Positions 24,479 to 32,546 of a stretch of DNA of 64,000 nt are shown piece by piece (the stretch's first letter is position 1; each line of letters begins with the position of its first letter). Made by a program: the position numbers and the translations under genes. A model generated the notes under the pieces. The model was not told where the DNA came from. It ran no database searches and saw only the letters and a list, made by a program, of their open reading frames with translations. Origin of the DNA: Streptomyces griseofuscus (GTDB taxonomy: Bacteria; Actinomycetota; Actinomycetes; Streptomycetales; Streptomycetaceae); NCBI RefSeq assembly GCF_014673495.1, contig NZ_CP051006.1:7873001-7937000 (forward strand), written 5' to 3'.

Positions 24479-25522
24479 ATGGAAAAAACGGATGAACTGG
24501 TTGCCGCGGGGGAGGGTGTGGCGGTCGTCCCGGTCCCTCCGCCTCCGTCCGTGCGCCGCCCCCGGCCCTGGCCGCTCGGCGCGGCCGTCCTGCTCGCGGC
24601 GGGCGCGAGCGCCGTACTCCTCGTCGGCGACTCGGGGTGGCTGGACCAGCCCGCCGTAGGGGCCTGGCGCACGGTCTGCCTGGCCATCATCGTCCAGGCG
24701 ATCCCCTTCCTCGTGCTCGGCACCGTGCTCTCCGGGGCCATCAACGCCTTCGTGCCCGCCGACCTGTTCACCCGGGTGCTGCCGAAGCGGGCCGCGCTCG
24801 CCGTGCCGGTCGCGGGCGTCGCCGGCGCGATCCTGCCGGGCTGTGAGTGCGCCTCCGTACCGGTCGCCAACAGCCTGATCCGCCGGGGTGTCACCCCGGC
24901 CGCCGCCTTCGCCTTCCTGCTGTCCGCGCCCGCCGTCAACCCCGTCGTGCTCACCGCCACCGCCGTCGCCTTCCCGGGCAATCCCGCGATGATCGCCGCC
25001 CGGCTGCTCGCCTCCCTCGGCACGGCGGCCGTGATGGGCTGGCTGTGGCTCTGGCGGGGCGACGAGAAGTGGCTGCGTCCGGCGCTGCGCCGACGGCACA
25101 CCGGGCACGCCCACGGCCACAGCCGCTGGCAGGAGTTCCGGATCGGCTTCCAGTACGACTTCCTCCAGGCCGGCGGCTTTCTCGTGCTCGGCGCGATGGC
25201 CGCCGCCACCTTCAACGTCGCCGTGCCGCGTGCCGTCCTCGACGCCTTCTCCGGCACGCCCTGGCTCTCGGTGCTGTTCCTGGCGGGCCTCGCGGTGCTG
25301 CTGGCGGTCTGCTCGGAGGCCGACGCGTTCGTCGCCGCGTCGCTGACCGGGTTCTCGCCGACCGCCCGGCTCGCGTTCATGGTGGTCGGGCCCATGGTCG
25401 ACCTGAAGCTGATCGCCCTCCAGGCGGGCACGTTCGGCCGCGCCTTCGCCTGGCGGTTCTGTACGGCGACCACGGTCGTGGCCGTCGCCGCCAGCGCCCT
25501 GACCGGAGGGGCCCTGCTGTGA
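24479..25522 (+). CDS. Permease of the DUF318/YraQ family
   Basis: 347 residues with a Pro-rich start and eight or so hydrophobic segments. Family marks are GAILPGCECASVPVANSLI, with the conserved Cys pair and Pro, LLSAPAVNPVVLTATAVAF, and FMVVGPMVDLKLIAL. A cytoplasmic loop HTGHAHGHS holds four histidines. Relatives are put in the ArsP/YraQ permease group. The next gene encodes the TIGR03943 subunit and overlaps by GTGA, so the two likely form one membrane complex. The substrate is unknown; the histidines suggest metal. Confidence 0.85.
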   Translation: MEKTDELVAAGEGVAVVPVPPPPSVRRPRPWPLGAAVLLAAGASAVLLVGDSGWLDQPAVGAWRTVCLAIIVQAIPFLVLGTVLSGAINAFVPADLFTRVLPKRAALAVPVAGVAGAILPGCECASVPVANSLIRRGVTPAAAFAFLLSAPAVNPVVLTATAVAFPGNPAMIAARLLASLGTAAVMGWLWLWRGDEKWLRPALRRRHTGHAHGHSRWQEFRIGFQYDFLQAGGFLVLGAMAAATFNVAVPRAVLDAFSGTPWLSVLFLAGLAVLLAVCSEADAFVAASLTGFSPTARLAFMVVGPMVDLKLIALQAGTFGRAFAWRFCTATTVVAVAASALTGGALL

Positions 25523-26358
25523 GACGCCTCCTCCAGAGCCTGCTGCTGAAGCTGACCGGCCTCGGCCTGCTGCGCATCACACTGTTCAGCGACACATACC
25601 TGCGCTACGTCAAGCCGGGCCTGCGCCCCGTGCTCATCGCCTCCGGCGTCGTCCTGCTCCTGCTCGGCATCGTGGCGGCCTTCTCCCGGACGGGGAACGG
25701 GGGACACGCCCACGACGGGCCCGCATCCGGTGGCCCCGACGGGCACGCGTCCGACGCCCACGACGGGCACACGGACGGCGCGCACGAAGCGCACGCCCAC
25801 GACGGCCATGAGGGGCACGACGGCCATGACCACTCCGCCACGCCCAAGATCGCCTGGCTCCTCGTCCTCCCCGCCCTGAGCCTCCTCCTCTTCGCCCCGC
25901 CGGCCCTCGGCGCCTACACCGCCGCCCGCTCCGGTGCCGAGCCGGTCGCCGTGCAGAAGAAGGGCTTCGAGCCGCTGCCCGCGACCTCCCCGCTGCCGCT
26001 GACCCTCACGGAGTTCACCAAGCGCGTCCAGCAGGACCGCAGCCGGGCCATCCAGGGCCGTACCGTCCGCCTGACCGGCTTCGCCACGCCCGACGCGACG
26101 GGCGAGGGCTGGTATCTGACCCGGATCATCTTCAGCTGCTGCGCCGCCGACTCCCAGACCGTCAAGATCCATGTCTACGGCTCCGGTTCCGCCGAACCGC
26201 CCGCCGCCGACACCTGGCTCGCGGTCACCGGCACCTGGCACCCCGCGGGCACCCTCGGCACCACCTCCGCACCGGCCGCGCTGGACGCCCGCCTGACCAC
26301 CCCGATCGCCCAGCCGATCAACGCCTTCACCGACGATCTGCCGATCACCCCCGGCTAG
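25519..26358 (+). CDS. TIGR03943 family permease subunit with His-rich linker
   Basis: 279 residues from a GTG overlapping the permease stop. Two hydrophobic helices (LRPVLIASGVVLLLLGIVAA and IAWLLVLPALSLLLFAPPAL) flank a linker crowded with His-Asp-Gly units (HDGHTDGAHEAHAHDGHEGH and onward). The C-terminal domain is beta-rich with FSCCAADSQ. Such proteins pair with DUF318 permeases, and in several bacteria the pair is under zinc control. The linker looks like a metal buffer. No Zur box of the Streptomyces type was seen before the operon. Confidence 0.85.
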   Translation: MRRLLQSLLLKLTGLGLLRITLFSDTYLRYVKPGLRPVLIASGVVLLLLGIVAAFSRTGNGGHAHDGPASGGPDGHASDAHDGHTDGAHEAHAHDGHEGHDGHDHSATPKIAWLLVLPALSLLLFAPPALGAYTAARSGAEPVAVQKKGFEPLPATSPLPLTLTEFTKRVQQDRSRAIQGRTVRLTGFATPDATGEGWYLTRIIFSCCAADSQTVKIHVYGSGSAEPPAADTWLAVTGTWHPAGTLGTTSAPAALDARLTTPIAQPINAFTDDLPITPG

Positions 26359-26379
26359 GCACCGTCCCGGGGGGCCCGC

Positions 26380-26610
26380 TCAGCCGAACAGGCCGCGTAC
26401 CCGGATCGTCTCCACCCGGCGCCAGGTGCCGCCGGGCAGCAGCAGCCATTGGTTGCCGGGGCCGTGGCCGCGCCAGTGGGCCGTGCCCGGGGCTGGGCTG
26501 CCGGAGCGGGGACGCGGGTCCCGGTGTGCGGGCAGGGGTGCTCCGCAGTCGCGGCCGGTACGGGGCCTTCCGGTCCTCGCCTTGCCGTTCTTCCTGCGCT
26601 GTTTGCCCAT
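26380..26610 (-). CDS. Small basic hypothetical protein
   Basis: 76 residues from an ATG with a strong GGGAGG-TGAGG leader. The first half is Lys/Arg/Gly-rich (MGKQRRKNGKARTGRPRTGR), the second has GNQWLLLPGGTWRRVETIRV, which looks like a short folded strand pair. No domain is recognised. It is convergent with the TIGR03943 gene. The good ribosome site supports it as a gene. Confidence 0.5.
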   Translation of the reverse strand: MGKQRRKNGKARTGRPRTGRDCGAPLPAHRDPRPRSGSPAPGTAHWRGHGPGNQWLLLPGGTWRRVETIRVRGLFG

Positions 26611-26679
26611 ACGTGCCTCACCTCCCGTTCCTCCCGGTTCCCCTTACGGCAGGATGCACCGCCCCGGCGCCCGGCGGCA

Positions 26680-26693
26680 GGGCCGAACGGACG
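26680..26693. promoter_or_regulatory. OsdR-like palindrome before the first universal stress gene
   Basis: GGGCC-GAAC-GGACG, matching the perfect GGGCC-N4-GGCCC pattern at eight of ten positions, 74 bases before the start of the stress protein gene at 26767. Confidence 0.4.
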
Positions 26694-26766
26694 CTCTTTT
26701 CTGGCGGGGCGGCGCCGGGTCGCGCAGCGTGGAGCACAGGGGGCAGCAGCCAGAGAGGTGGGACAG

Positions 26767-27207
26767 ATGGACCAGGACGTCTCCAAGCCCCGGGTCGTGG
26801 TGGGGGTCGACGGCTCGCCGTCCTCCTTCGAGGCGGTGCGCTGGGCCGTGCGCTACGCCGGGCTCGTCGGCGGCGCGGTGGAGGCCGTCGCGGCCTGGGA
26901 GGTGCCGCTGTACGGCTGGTCCGCGCCCGCGGTTGACATGTACATCGACGAGGAGGCGACCCGCGAGCAGATGGCGCAGGAGCTGACCGAGGTGCTCGGC
27001 GCGGACGCGGCCGCCGGGGTGCGCACCCGCGTGGCCCACGGCAACCCCGCCGAGATCCTGCTGCGGGCCGCCGAGGGCGCCGAGGTCCTGGTCGTCGGCA
27101 GCCGCGGCCGGGGCGGCTTCGCGCGCGTCATGCTCGGCTCGGTCAGCCAGCGCGTCGCCGCGCACGCCGCGTGCCCGGTGGTCATCGTCCGCTCCGAGGA
27201 GACCTGA
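26767..27207 (+). CDS. Universal stress protein, single domain
   Basis: 146 residues, one UspA domain. VVVGVDGSPSSFEAVRWAV is the opening strand and helix, and VVGSRGRGGFARVMLGSVSQ is the ATP-binding loop (GxxG then G-S). The end VAAHAACPVVIVR is typical. USPs of this type bind ATP and are induced in slow growth or hypoxia in actinobacteria. AGAGAGGTGGG precedes the ATG. It is convergent with the following CBS gene (nine bases between stops). Confidence 0.92.
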   Translation: MDQDVSKPRVVVGVDGSPSSFEAVRWAVRYAGLVGGAVEAVAAWEVPLYGWSAPAVDMYIDEEATREQMAQELTEVLGADAAAGVRTRVAHGNPAEILLRAAEGAEVLVVGSRGRGGFARVMLGSVSQRVAAHAACPVVIVRSEET

Positions 27208-27216
27208 GCCCCGGGC

Positions 27217-27705
27217 TCACTGCGGCCCCGGCGGCTCCCGCAGCACGCTCCAGGCCACCGGACCCAGCAGGTCCGCGAGCCGCCGGAACACGTCGAGCAG
27301 CAGATCGTCCAGAGTGAGCACGCCCACCGGGCGGCCGTCGTCGAGGACGGGCAGCCGGCGCACACCGGTGCGGCGGAAGGTGCGGTACGCCTCGTGGATC
27401 TCGTCGCCCGCGTCCAGGGTGACCACCCGCGGGGACATCACCGCGTCGATCCGGCTGGCCGGCGGCAGGCCCTCGCCGAGCCCGCGCAGCGCCAGATCGC
27501 GGTCGGTGACGATGCCGAGCAGGGTGCCGTCCGCGACGACCAGGAGGGAGCCGACGGCGGTCTCGGCCATCAGCCGGGTGGCCTCCGCCAGGGTGACGTC
27601 GGGCGCGACGGTCACGGGCGGCGCGGTCATCAGCCGGCCGACGCTGACCTGACCCGCGACGGACGGCGCGCCGGGCAGGGGACCGGCCGGGGGGAGATGG
27701 GTCAT
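27217..27705 (-). CDS. Two-CBS-domain protein
   Basis: 162 residues from an ATG with AAAGAGG eight bases upstream. Two CBS modules are seen: VSVGRLMTAPPVTVAPDVTL to LLGIVTDRDLALR, and IDAVMSPRVVTLDAGDEI to PVGVLTLDDLLLDV. CBS pairs bind adenine nucleotides and sense energy state. The gene is divergent from the tandem stress protein at 27936, and the 230-base spacer has two palindromic sites. Confidence 0.9.
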   Translation of the reverse strand: MTHLPPAGPLPGAPSVAGQVSVGRLMTAPPVTVAPDVTLAEATRLMAETAVGSLLVVADGTLLGIVTDRDLALRGLGEGLPPASRIDAVMSPRVVTLDAGDEIHEAYRTFRRTGVRRLPVLDDGRPVGVLTLDDLLLDVFRRLADLLGPVAWSVLREPPGPQ

Positions 27706-27791
27706 CAGGACCTCTTTCGGGGCACCGAGGGGGACACCGGCACTGGGGGATGCCGTCTCCAGACTGCGCCGGGCGGGCCGCCCGGGGGCAG

Positions 27792-27805
27792 GGGCCGCCC
27801 GGACC
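27792..27805. promoter_or_regulatory. OsdR-like palindrome, CBS/USP divergent spacer, site 1
   Basis: GGGCC-GCCC-GGACC, with complementary half-sites except one base. It lies 43 bases from the next site, close to four helical turns. Confidence 0.4.
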
Positions 27806-27834
27806 TCGCTGGGGTAGTCCGATTCCCACCGAAA

Positions 27835-27848
27835 GGGACAATGTACCC
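27835..27848. promoter_or_regulatory. DevR-type box, CBS/USP divergent spacer, site 2
   Basis: GGGAC-AATG-TACCC preceded by AAA. The core is very close to the mycobacterial DevR box (GGGAC-N4-GTCCC with AT-rich spacer), and the spacer is AT-rich here too. It is 88 bases before the stress protein start. Confidence 0.5.
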
Positions 27849-27935
27849 ATCGGCCCACCCGTTCGGCCGTGCCGGCGTGGCGAGCCGGACGGGCCGCTGC
27901 GCCGACGCGCAGCCCGAGGAAAGGCGGTGAGGACG

Positions 27936-28793
27936 ATGCCCCTGCCCCTGGTCGTGGGTGTCGACGGCTCCGATTGCAGCCTGCTCGCGGTGGACTGGGC
28001 GGCCGACGAGGCGGTCCGGCTCGGGGTGCCGCTGCGGCTGGTGCACGCCTCGCTCTGGGAGCGCTACGAGGGGCGGCTCCCCTCGCTCGGCGGCGAACCG
28101 GCCGCTTTCCATGTGCTGGCCGAGCACATCGTGGCCTCGGCGACCGAGCGCGCACTGCGGCGCGCCCCGGATCTGAAGGCGGACTCCGCCGTACTGGCCG
28201 AGGACCCGGTCGCCGCCCTGCTCGCCGAGGGCGACAACGCCACCGCCGTGGTGACCGGCAGCCGGGGCCGGGGCGAGCTGAAGGGGCTGCTGCTCGGCTC
28301 GGTGGGACTGGCCGTCGCCGGGCGGGCGTCCGGTCCGGTGATCGTGGTCCGCGGGGACACGGCGGGGCTCGGGGGCACCCATGAGCGGGTGCTGCTGGGC
28401 GTCGGCGAGCCCGGCACCAGCGACACGGCCGCCCGCTTCGCGCTGCGCGAGGCCGCCGCCCGCCGGTGTGTCCTGGACGCGGTGCGCACCTGGCGGCGCT
28501 CCGGTGACCGGGCCGAGGACGGGGCCGCGCCGGACCACGAGGACGAGGCCGCCGAACTGATCGACAAGCTGCTCCAGGCCCCGCTGGGCGAGCACCCGGA
28601 CGCACGGGTGGCCCGGACCGTCCTGGAGGGTCCGCCCGGCAAGGTGCTCCTGCATCGCTCGGCCGCGGCCGATCTGCTGGTCGTCGGGGTACGGCGGGAG
28701 CGCGGGCACGCCGGGCTTCAACTGGGCCGCGTGGCGCACCGGTTGCTGCACCACGCCAAGTGCCCGGTGGCCGTCGTACCCCAACTGCCGTGA
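27936..28793 (+). CDS. Universal stress protein, tandem domains
   Basis: 285 residues with two UspA domains. The first has VVGVDGSDCSLLAVDWAADE, LVHASLWERYEG and the loop TGSRGRGELKGLLLGS; the second has VLLGVGEPGTSDTAARFALR and a degenerate loop VGVRRERGHAGLQLG. The ATG at 27936 follows GAGGA; a GTG at 27927 is possible. It is closely related to the tandem USP at 31619, with which it shares VHASLWERYEG. Such proteins are dormancy-regulon members in Mycobacterium and Streptomyces. Confidence 0.9.
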   Translation: MPLPLVVGVDGSDCSLLAVDWAADEAVRLGVPLRLVHASLWERYEGRLPSLGGEPAAFHVLAEHIVASATERALRRAPDLKADSAVLAEDPVAALLAEGDNATAVVTGSRGRGELKGLLLGSVGLAVAGRASGPVIVVRGDTAGLGGTHERVLLGVGEPGTSDTAARFALREAAARRCVLDAVRTWRRSGDRAEDGAAPDHEDEAAELIDKLLQAPLGEHPDARVARTVLEGPPGKVLLHRSAAADLLVVGVRRERGHAGLQLGRVAHRLLHHAKCPVAVVPQLP

Positions 28794-28823
28794 CAGGCCC
28801 CCGCGTCGCGGGAGCCGAGGGGG

Positions 28824-29525
28824 TCAGCGGCCGGAGTGCTCCTTCGCGCCCTGCGGCTCCAGATGGGAGGCGAGCACGGCGGCCTGGACCCGGCGCTGCA
28901 CACCGAGCTTGGCCAGCAGCCGGGAGATGTGGTTCTTGACCGTCTTCTCCGACAGGTACAGCCGCCTGCCGATCTCACGGTTGGTCAGGCCGTCCCCGAT
29001 CAGCGCCAGGATGTCCCGCTCGCGCGGCGACAGGCTCGCCAGCTCCGGCGGCAGCGACGGCGTCTCCTCCGGGTCGGCCCGCAGTGAGCGCATCAGCCGG
29101 GCCGTCGTCTCCGGGTCCAGCATCGACTGCCCGGAGGCGACCGTGCGCACCGCCGAGACCAGGTCCGAGCCCTTGATCTGCTTGAGCACATAGCCGGACG
29201 CGCCGGCCATGATCGCGTCCAGCAGGGCGTCCTCGTCGTCGAACGAGGTGAGCATCAGACACGCCAGCTCCGGCATCCGGTCGCGCAGTTCCCGGCAGAC
29301 CGAGATGCCGTCCCCGTCGGGCAGCCGTACGTCCAGCACCGCGACATGCGGGCGCAGGGCGGGGCCCCGGACCAGCGCGTGCGCGGCGGTGTCGGCGTCG
29401 CCGACGACGGAGATGTCCGGTTCGGCGTCCAGGAGATCCGCCAGACCGCGCCGAACGACCTCATGGTCGTCCAGGAGGAACACCCGGATCGGGTCCTGTG
29501 CCGTGAAGGTGCGTGTCTCGGTCAT
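28824..29525 (-). CDS. NarL/LuxR-type response regulator, DevR/OsdR-like
   Basis: 233 residues. The receiver has acidic DDHE (19-22), phosphorylation site Asp65 in VAVLDVRLPDGDG, and Lys in YVLKQIKGSD. The LuxR-type helix-turn-helix is LSPRERDILALIGDGLTNRE through LYLSEKTVKNHISRLLAKLG and VQRRVQAAVLAS, near-identical in style to DevR (DosR) of mycobacteria and OsdR of S. coelicolor. GAGAGG precedes the ATG. The DevS-like kinase at 35508 is the likely partner, 6 kb away. A perfect palindrome 82 bases upstream suggests autoregulation. Confidence 0.88.
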   Translation of the reverse strand: MTETRTFTAQDPIRVFLLDDHEVVRRGLADLLDAEPDISVVGDADTAAHALVRGPALRPHVAVLDVRLPDGDGISVCRELRDRMPELACLMLTSFDDEDALLDAIMAGASGYVLKQIKGSDLVSAVRTVASGQSMLDPETTARLMRSLRADPEETPSLPPELASLSPRERDILALIGDGLTNREIGRRLYLSEKTVKNHISRLLAKLGVQRRVQAAVLASHLEPQGAKEHSGR

Positions 29526-29606
29526 CTCGACCTCTCGTTCCCGGAAAGCAGACAGACTGCGGCCTGTCACCTGGCCGATCATCGCCGGACTGCGCCGTGC
29601 GCACCA

Positions 29607-29620
29607 GGGCCGACCGGCCC
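29607..29620. promoter_or_regulatory. Perfect OsdR-like palindrome before the response regulator gene
   Basis: GGGCC-GACC-GGCCC, exact inverted half-sites, in the 128-base spacer upstream of the response regulator and downstream of the CBS-BON gene. Confidence 0.5.
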
Positions 29621-29653
29621 CACTTCCCGAGACCGGCCCGCATGCCAAGAATG

Positions 29654-30316
29654 TCACGCCTCCGCCGTCCGCCGACCGGGCGCCAGGTCGAAGCGGACGT
29701 CCACGACCCCCTCGACCGCGCGTACGAGGCGGGCCGCCACCGGGACCAGCGAGGTGTCCCGGATCTGCCCGATGACGGTCACCACGCCGTCCTCCACCCG
29801 CAGTTCCACGGCCGAGTCCGGCGGCGGGAAGAGCCGTGCCACGATCTCCCGGCGCACCTCCTCCTCGATCTCCTGGTCGTCGCGCAGGAAGACCTTGAGC
29901 AGATCGGCGCGGCTGACCACGCCCTCCAGCAACCCGGTCTCGTCCACCACGGGCAGCCGCTTGACCCGGGCGCGGGCCATGGTCCGGGCGGCCTCGGCGA
30001 GGGTGGCGTTCGCGCGTACGGTGACCGCGGGGGAGGTCATCAGGTCCCCGGCGGTGATCGCCTCGCCCTTGGCCATGTCGGCGGGCGGCCGCAGCCGCCG
30101 GTACTCCTCGGCCGGGTCGTCCCGCAGCTCCTCCTTGGGCAGCATGTCGGCCTCGGAGACCACACCGACCACCAGGCCCTCGCCCTCGATCACGGGCACG
30201 GCGCTGACCTGCCAGTCCTGCATCATCTCCACCAGCTCCTTGAAGGGAGCACGCCGGCCGACGGCGGCGACGGTGGTCGTCATGACGTCGCTGACGATGT
30301 GCGGGGTGCCGTACAT
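29654..30316 (-). CDS. CBS-pair protein with BON domain
   Basis: 220 residues. CBS 1 runs from VSDVMTTTVAAVGRRAPF to VVGVVSEADMLPKEE, CBS 2 from AGDLMTSPAVTVRANATL to LLEGVVSRADLLKVFLR, and a BON domain covers 150-212 (VELRVEDGVVTVIGQIRDTS). The CBS-BON layout is shared with 37353 and 38749; these are paralogues. Adenylate sensing is likely; BON domains often bind lipid or surfaces. It is divergent from the stress protein at 30547. Confidence 0.9.
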   Translation of the reverse strand: MYGTPHIVSDVMTTTVAAVGRRAPFKELVEMMQDWQVSAVPVIEGEGLVVGVVSEADMLPKEELRDDPAEEYRRLRPPADMAKGEAITAGDLMTSPAVTVRANATLAEAARTMARARVKRLPVVDETGLLEGVVSRADLLKVFLRDDQEIEEEVRREIVARLFPPPDSAVELRVEDGVVTVIGQIRDTSLVPVAARLVRAVEGVVDVRFDLAPGRRTAEA

Positions 30317-30400
30317 GGTGACTCCGTAGCTTCTCGACGCAGCTTCTCGACGGGAGTTCCGCTGTCCCCAGCGTGCGCCGGGCGCGCTCGGTCGGCACAG

Positions 30401-30414
30401 GGGCCGCCCGGCCC
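30401..30414. promoter_or_regulatory. Perfect OsdR-like palindrome, CBS-BON/USP spacer, site 1
   Basis: GGGCC-GCCC-GGCCC, exact inverted half-sites, 85 bases before the CBS-BON start. Confidence 0.45.
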
Positions 30415-30433
30415 CCGCGCGGCGCCGCGGCCC

Positions 30434-30447
30434 GGGCCGGTCGGTCC
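30434..30447. promoter_or_regulatory. OsdR-like palindrome, CBS-BON/USP spacer, site 2
   Basis: GGGCC-GGTC-GGTCC, one base from a perfect palindrome, midway in the divergent spacer. Confidence 0.35.
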
Positions 30448-30453
30448 CGGCAG

Positions 30454-30467
30454 GGGACCAGCGGCCC
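30454..30467. promoter_or_regulatory. OsdR-like palindrome, CBS-BON/USP spacer, site 3
   Basis: GGGAC-CAGC-GGCCC, 80 bases before the stress protein start and 53 bases (five helical turns) from site 1. Confidence 0.4.
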
Positions 30468-30546
30468 CTGACCGGCTCGCCGGTCCTGCCCGAGCCTGGA
30501 ATCGTCGCTCCTGTCTCCCCAGGCGACGCCCCAGGAAGGTGGAACC

Positions 30547-31443
30547 ATGACCCGAACCGTCACCGCGGGCCTCGACGGCTCGCCCGAGAGCCGGGCCGCC
30601 GTCGAATGGGCGGCGCGCGAAGCCGCGCTCCGCGACCTGCCGTTGCGGATCCTGCATGTGCGCGAGCCCGAGGCCGACACCGACACCGACCGCGGGGCCG
30701 CCGAGGAATGGGCCCGCACGGTGCGCGAGTCCGCGGCGGGCCTGCGGCTGCGACACCCCGGCATCGAGGTGGCCACCGACCAGGTCACCGCGGAACCGGC
30801 ACAGGCACTGGCGGAGGCGGCCGACGGCGCGGAGCTGCTGGCGCTCGGCTCCCGGGGGCTCGGCCGGCTCGGCGGGTTCCTGGTCGGTTCGGCCGGGCTG
30901 TACGTCATCGCGCACACCACGCGTCCGGTGGTACTGGTCCGCGCGGGTGAAGCGGCCGCCGACGAACACCAGCCGGATGCCTCGGGCGTCCCGTCCGCCG
31001 CGACCCCCTTCCGGCCCGTCGTCCTCGGTCTGGACATCGACGACCCCGAGGGACCAAGCCAGGCCCTGCTGGAGTTCTCCTTCGACGCCGCCGCGCGCCG
31101 CGGCGCCGCGCTGCGGGTCGTGCACGGATGGACGCCCCCGCCCTACGCCGCGTACGGCATCCCCGCCGACCCGCCGGTCATGCCCTCCTTCGGACGCCGG
31201 GCCGCCACCCTGCTCACCGAGGTGCTGCGGCCCTGGCGGCAGAAGTTCCCGGACGTCGAGGTGAGCGAGGTGAGCCGGGCCGGCAACTCCGCGCCGGTCC
31301 TGATCGACGCCGCCGGGGACGCCTCCCTGGTGGTCGTCGGGCGGCGCGTCCGCAAGAGCCCGTACGGCATGCATGTCGGCCATGTCACCCACGCCGTCCT
31401 GCACCATGTCGCCGCGCCCGTGGCCGTCGTCGCGCACAGCTGA
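30547..31443 (+). CDS. Universal stress protein, tandem domains
   Basis: 298 residues with two UspA domains. The first is TVTAGLDGSPESRAAVEWAA with the loop LGSRGLGRLGGFLVGSAGLY; the second is PVVLGLDIDDPEGPSQALLE with VVVGRRVRKSPYGMHVGHVT. GGAAGGTGG stands before the ATG. It is more distant from the other two tandem USPs. It lies divergent from the CBS-BON gene and shares its three palindromes. Confidence 0.9.
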   Translation: MTRTVTAGLDGSPESRAAVEWAAREAALRDLPLRILHVREPEADTDTDRGAAEEWARTVRESAAGLRLRHPGIEVATDQVTAEPAQALAEAADGAELLALGSRGLGRLGGFLVGSAGLYVIAHTTRPVVLVRAGEAAADEHQPDASGVPSAATPFRPVVLGLDIDDPEGPSQALLEFSFDAAARRGAALRVVHGWTPPPYAAYGIPADPPVMPSFGRRAATLLTEVLRPWRQKFPDVEVSEVSRAGNSAPVLIDAAGDASLVVVGRRVRKSPYGMHVGHVTHAVLHHVAAPVAVVAHS

Positions 31444-31618
31444 GGCGACGCGCGCGGCCGAACAGCCCGGACAGCCCGGCCGCGCGCCGCGATGCATGGC
31501 CGCGACGGCCGGAACGGTGCGGTACGGCTCGCGCACGCCGGTGAATCTGCCGACGATGGGGTGCGGGAGCGCCGCGTCGGCGACCTCCACCAGGGCTCTG
31601 CCAGGGAGAGTGAACACG
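31444..31618. promoter_or_regulatory. Upstream region of the fourth stress protein
   Basis: 175 bases without a gene. A weak palindrome CGGCC-GAAC-AGCCC at 31455-31468 matches the regional motif at eight of ten positions. No clear -10/-35 pair is seen. Confidence 0.25.
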
Positions 31619-32482
31619 ATGGACCTGCCCGTTCTCGTCGGCGTCGACGGCTCCGAGGAGAGCCTGCGCGCCGTGGACCGGGCCGCCGAGGAGGCCGCCC
31701 TGCGCGGGGCGCCGCTGCGGCTCGTCCACGCCTCGCTCTGGGAGCGCTACGAGGGTTCCCTCATCGCCCAGGAGGTCGGGAAACCGGCCGAGGAGGTGAT
31801 GGCCCAGGACATCATGGACGCCGCCGAACGCCGGGCCCACCGGCACCACCCGGAACTGCGGCTCACCACCTCCGTGCTGGCCGACGAACCCTCGTTCGGA
31901 CTGGTGAACGAGAGCAGCACCGCCCGCCTCGTGGTCGTCGGCTGCCGGGGCCGCAACGCCGTCACCGAGCTGCTGCTCGGCTCGGTGAGCCTCTCGGTCG
32001 CCGCCCGCGCCCACTGCCCGGTGATCGTGCTGCGCGGCGGACCCGAGCGGCGGACGGCCCCCGGCCGCGTCGTGCTCGGCGTCGCCGACAAGGACGCGGG
32101 CCCGGCCGCCGTACGGTTCGCCGCCGAGGAGGCGGCGCTGCGCGGGGTGCCCCTGGAGGCCGTACGGGCGTGGCGGCGGCCCGCGCACAGCACCACCGGG
32201 CGTCCGCTGCTCGCCGGCGGGCCCGCCCAGGCACAGGAGCAGGAAGCCGCAGAGGCGCTGGAGGAGGCCCTGCGGGACGTCCCCGAGGGGCTGGAGCAGC
32301 ATCGGCGCACCGCCGAGGGACACGCCCGTGACGTCCTCGTCGACGCCTCCCGGGACGCCGGACTGCTCGTCGTCGGCGCCCGGCGCCGCACCGGCCGGTT
32401 CGGCCTCCAGCTCGGCCGGGTCACCCACGGGGTACTGCACCACGCGGCCTGTCCGGTGGCCGTCGTACCGGAAACCGACTGA
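31619..32482 (+). CDS. Universal stress protein, tandem domains
   Basis: 287 residues with two UspA domains, paralogous to 27936. The first is VLVGVDGSEESLRAVDRAA, LVHASLWERYEG and VVGCRGRNAVTELLLGSVS; the second is RVVLGVADKDAGPAAVRFAA with VVGARRRTGRFGLQLGRVT. GGGAGAG precedes the ATG at 31619. It ends 64 bases before the phosphoketolase gene on the same strand and may be cotranscribed with it. Confidence 0.9.
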   Translation: MDLPVLVGVDGSEESLRAVDRAAEEAALRGAPLRLVHASLWERYEGSLIAQEVGKPAEEVMAQDIMDAAERRAHRHHPELRLTTSVLADEPSFGLVNESSTARLVVVGCRGRNAVTELLLGSVSLSVAARAHCPVIVLRGGPERRTAPGRVVLGVADKDAGPAAVRFAAEEAALRGVPLEAVRAWRRPAHSTTGRPLLAGGPAQAQEQEAAEALEEALRDVPEGLEQHRRTAEGHARDVLVDASRDAGLLVVGARRRTGRFGLQLGRVTHGVLHHAACPVAVVPETD

Positions 32483-32546
32483 CCCCGCCCACGACGTGTT
32501 CTCGCGTCGACGGCCGCGCACGAATCTGATGATGATCGGAGTCCCC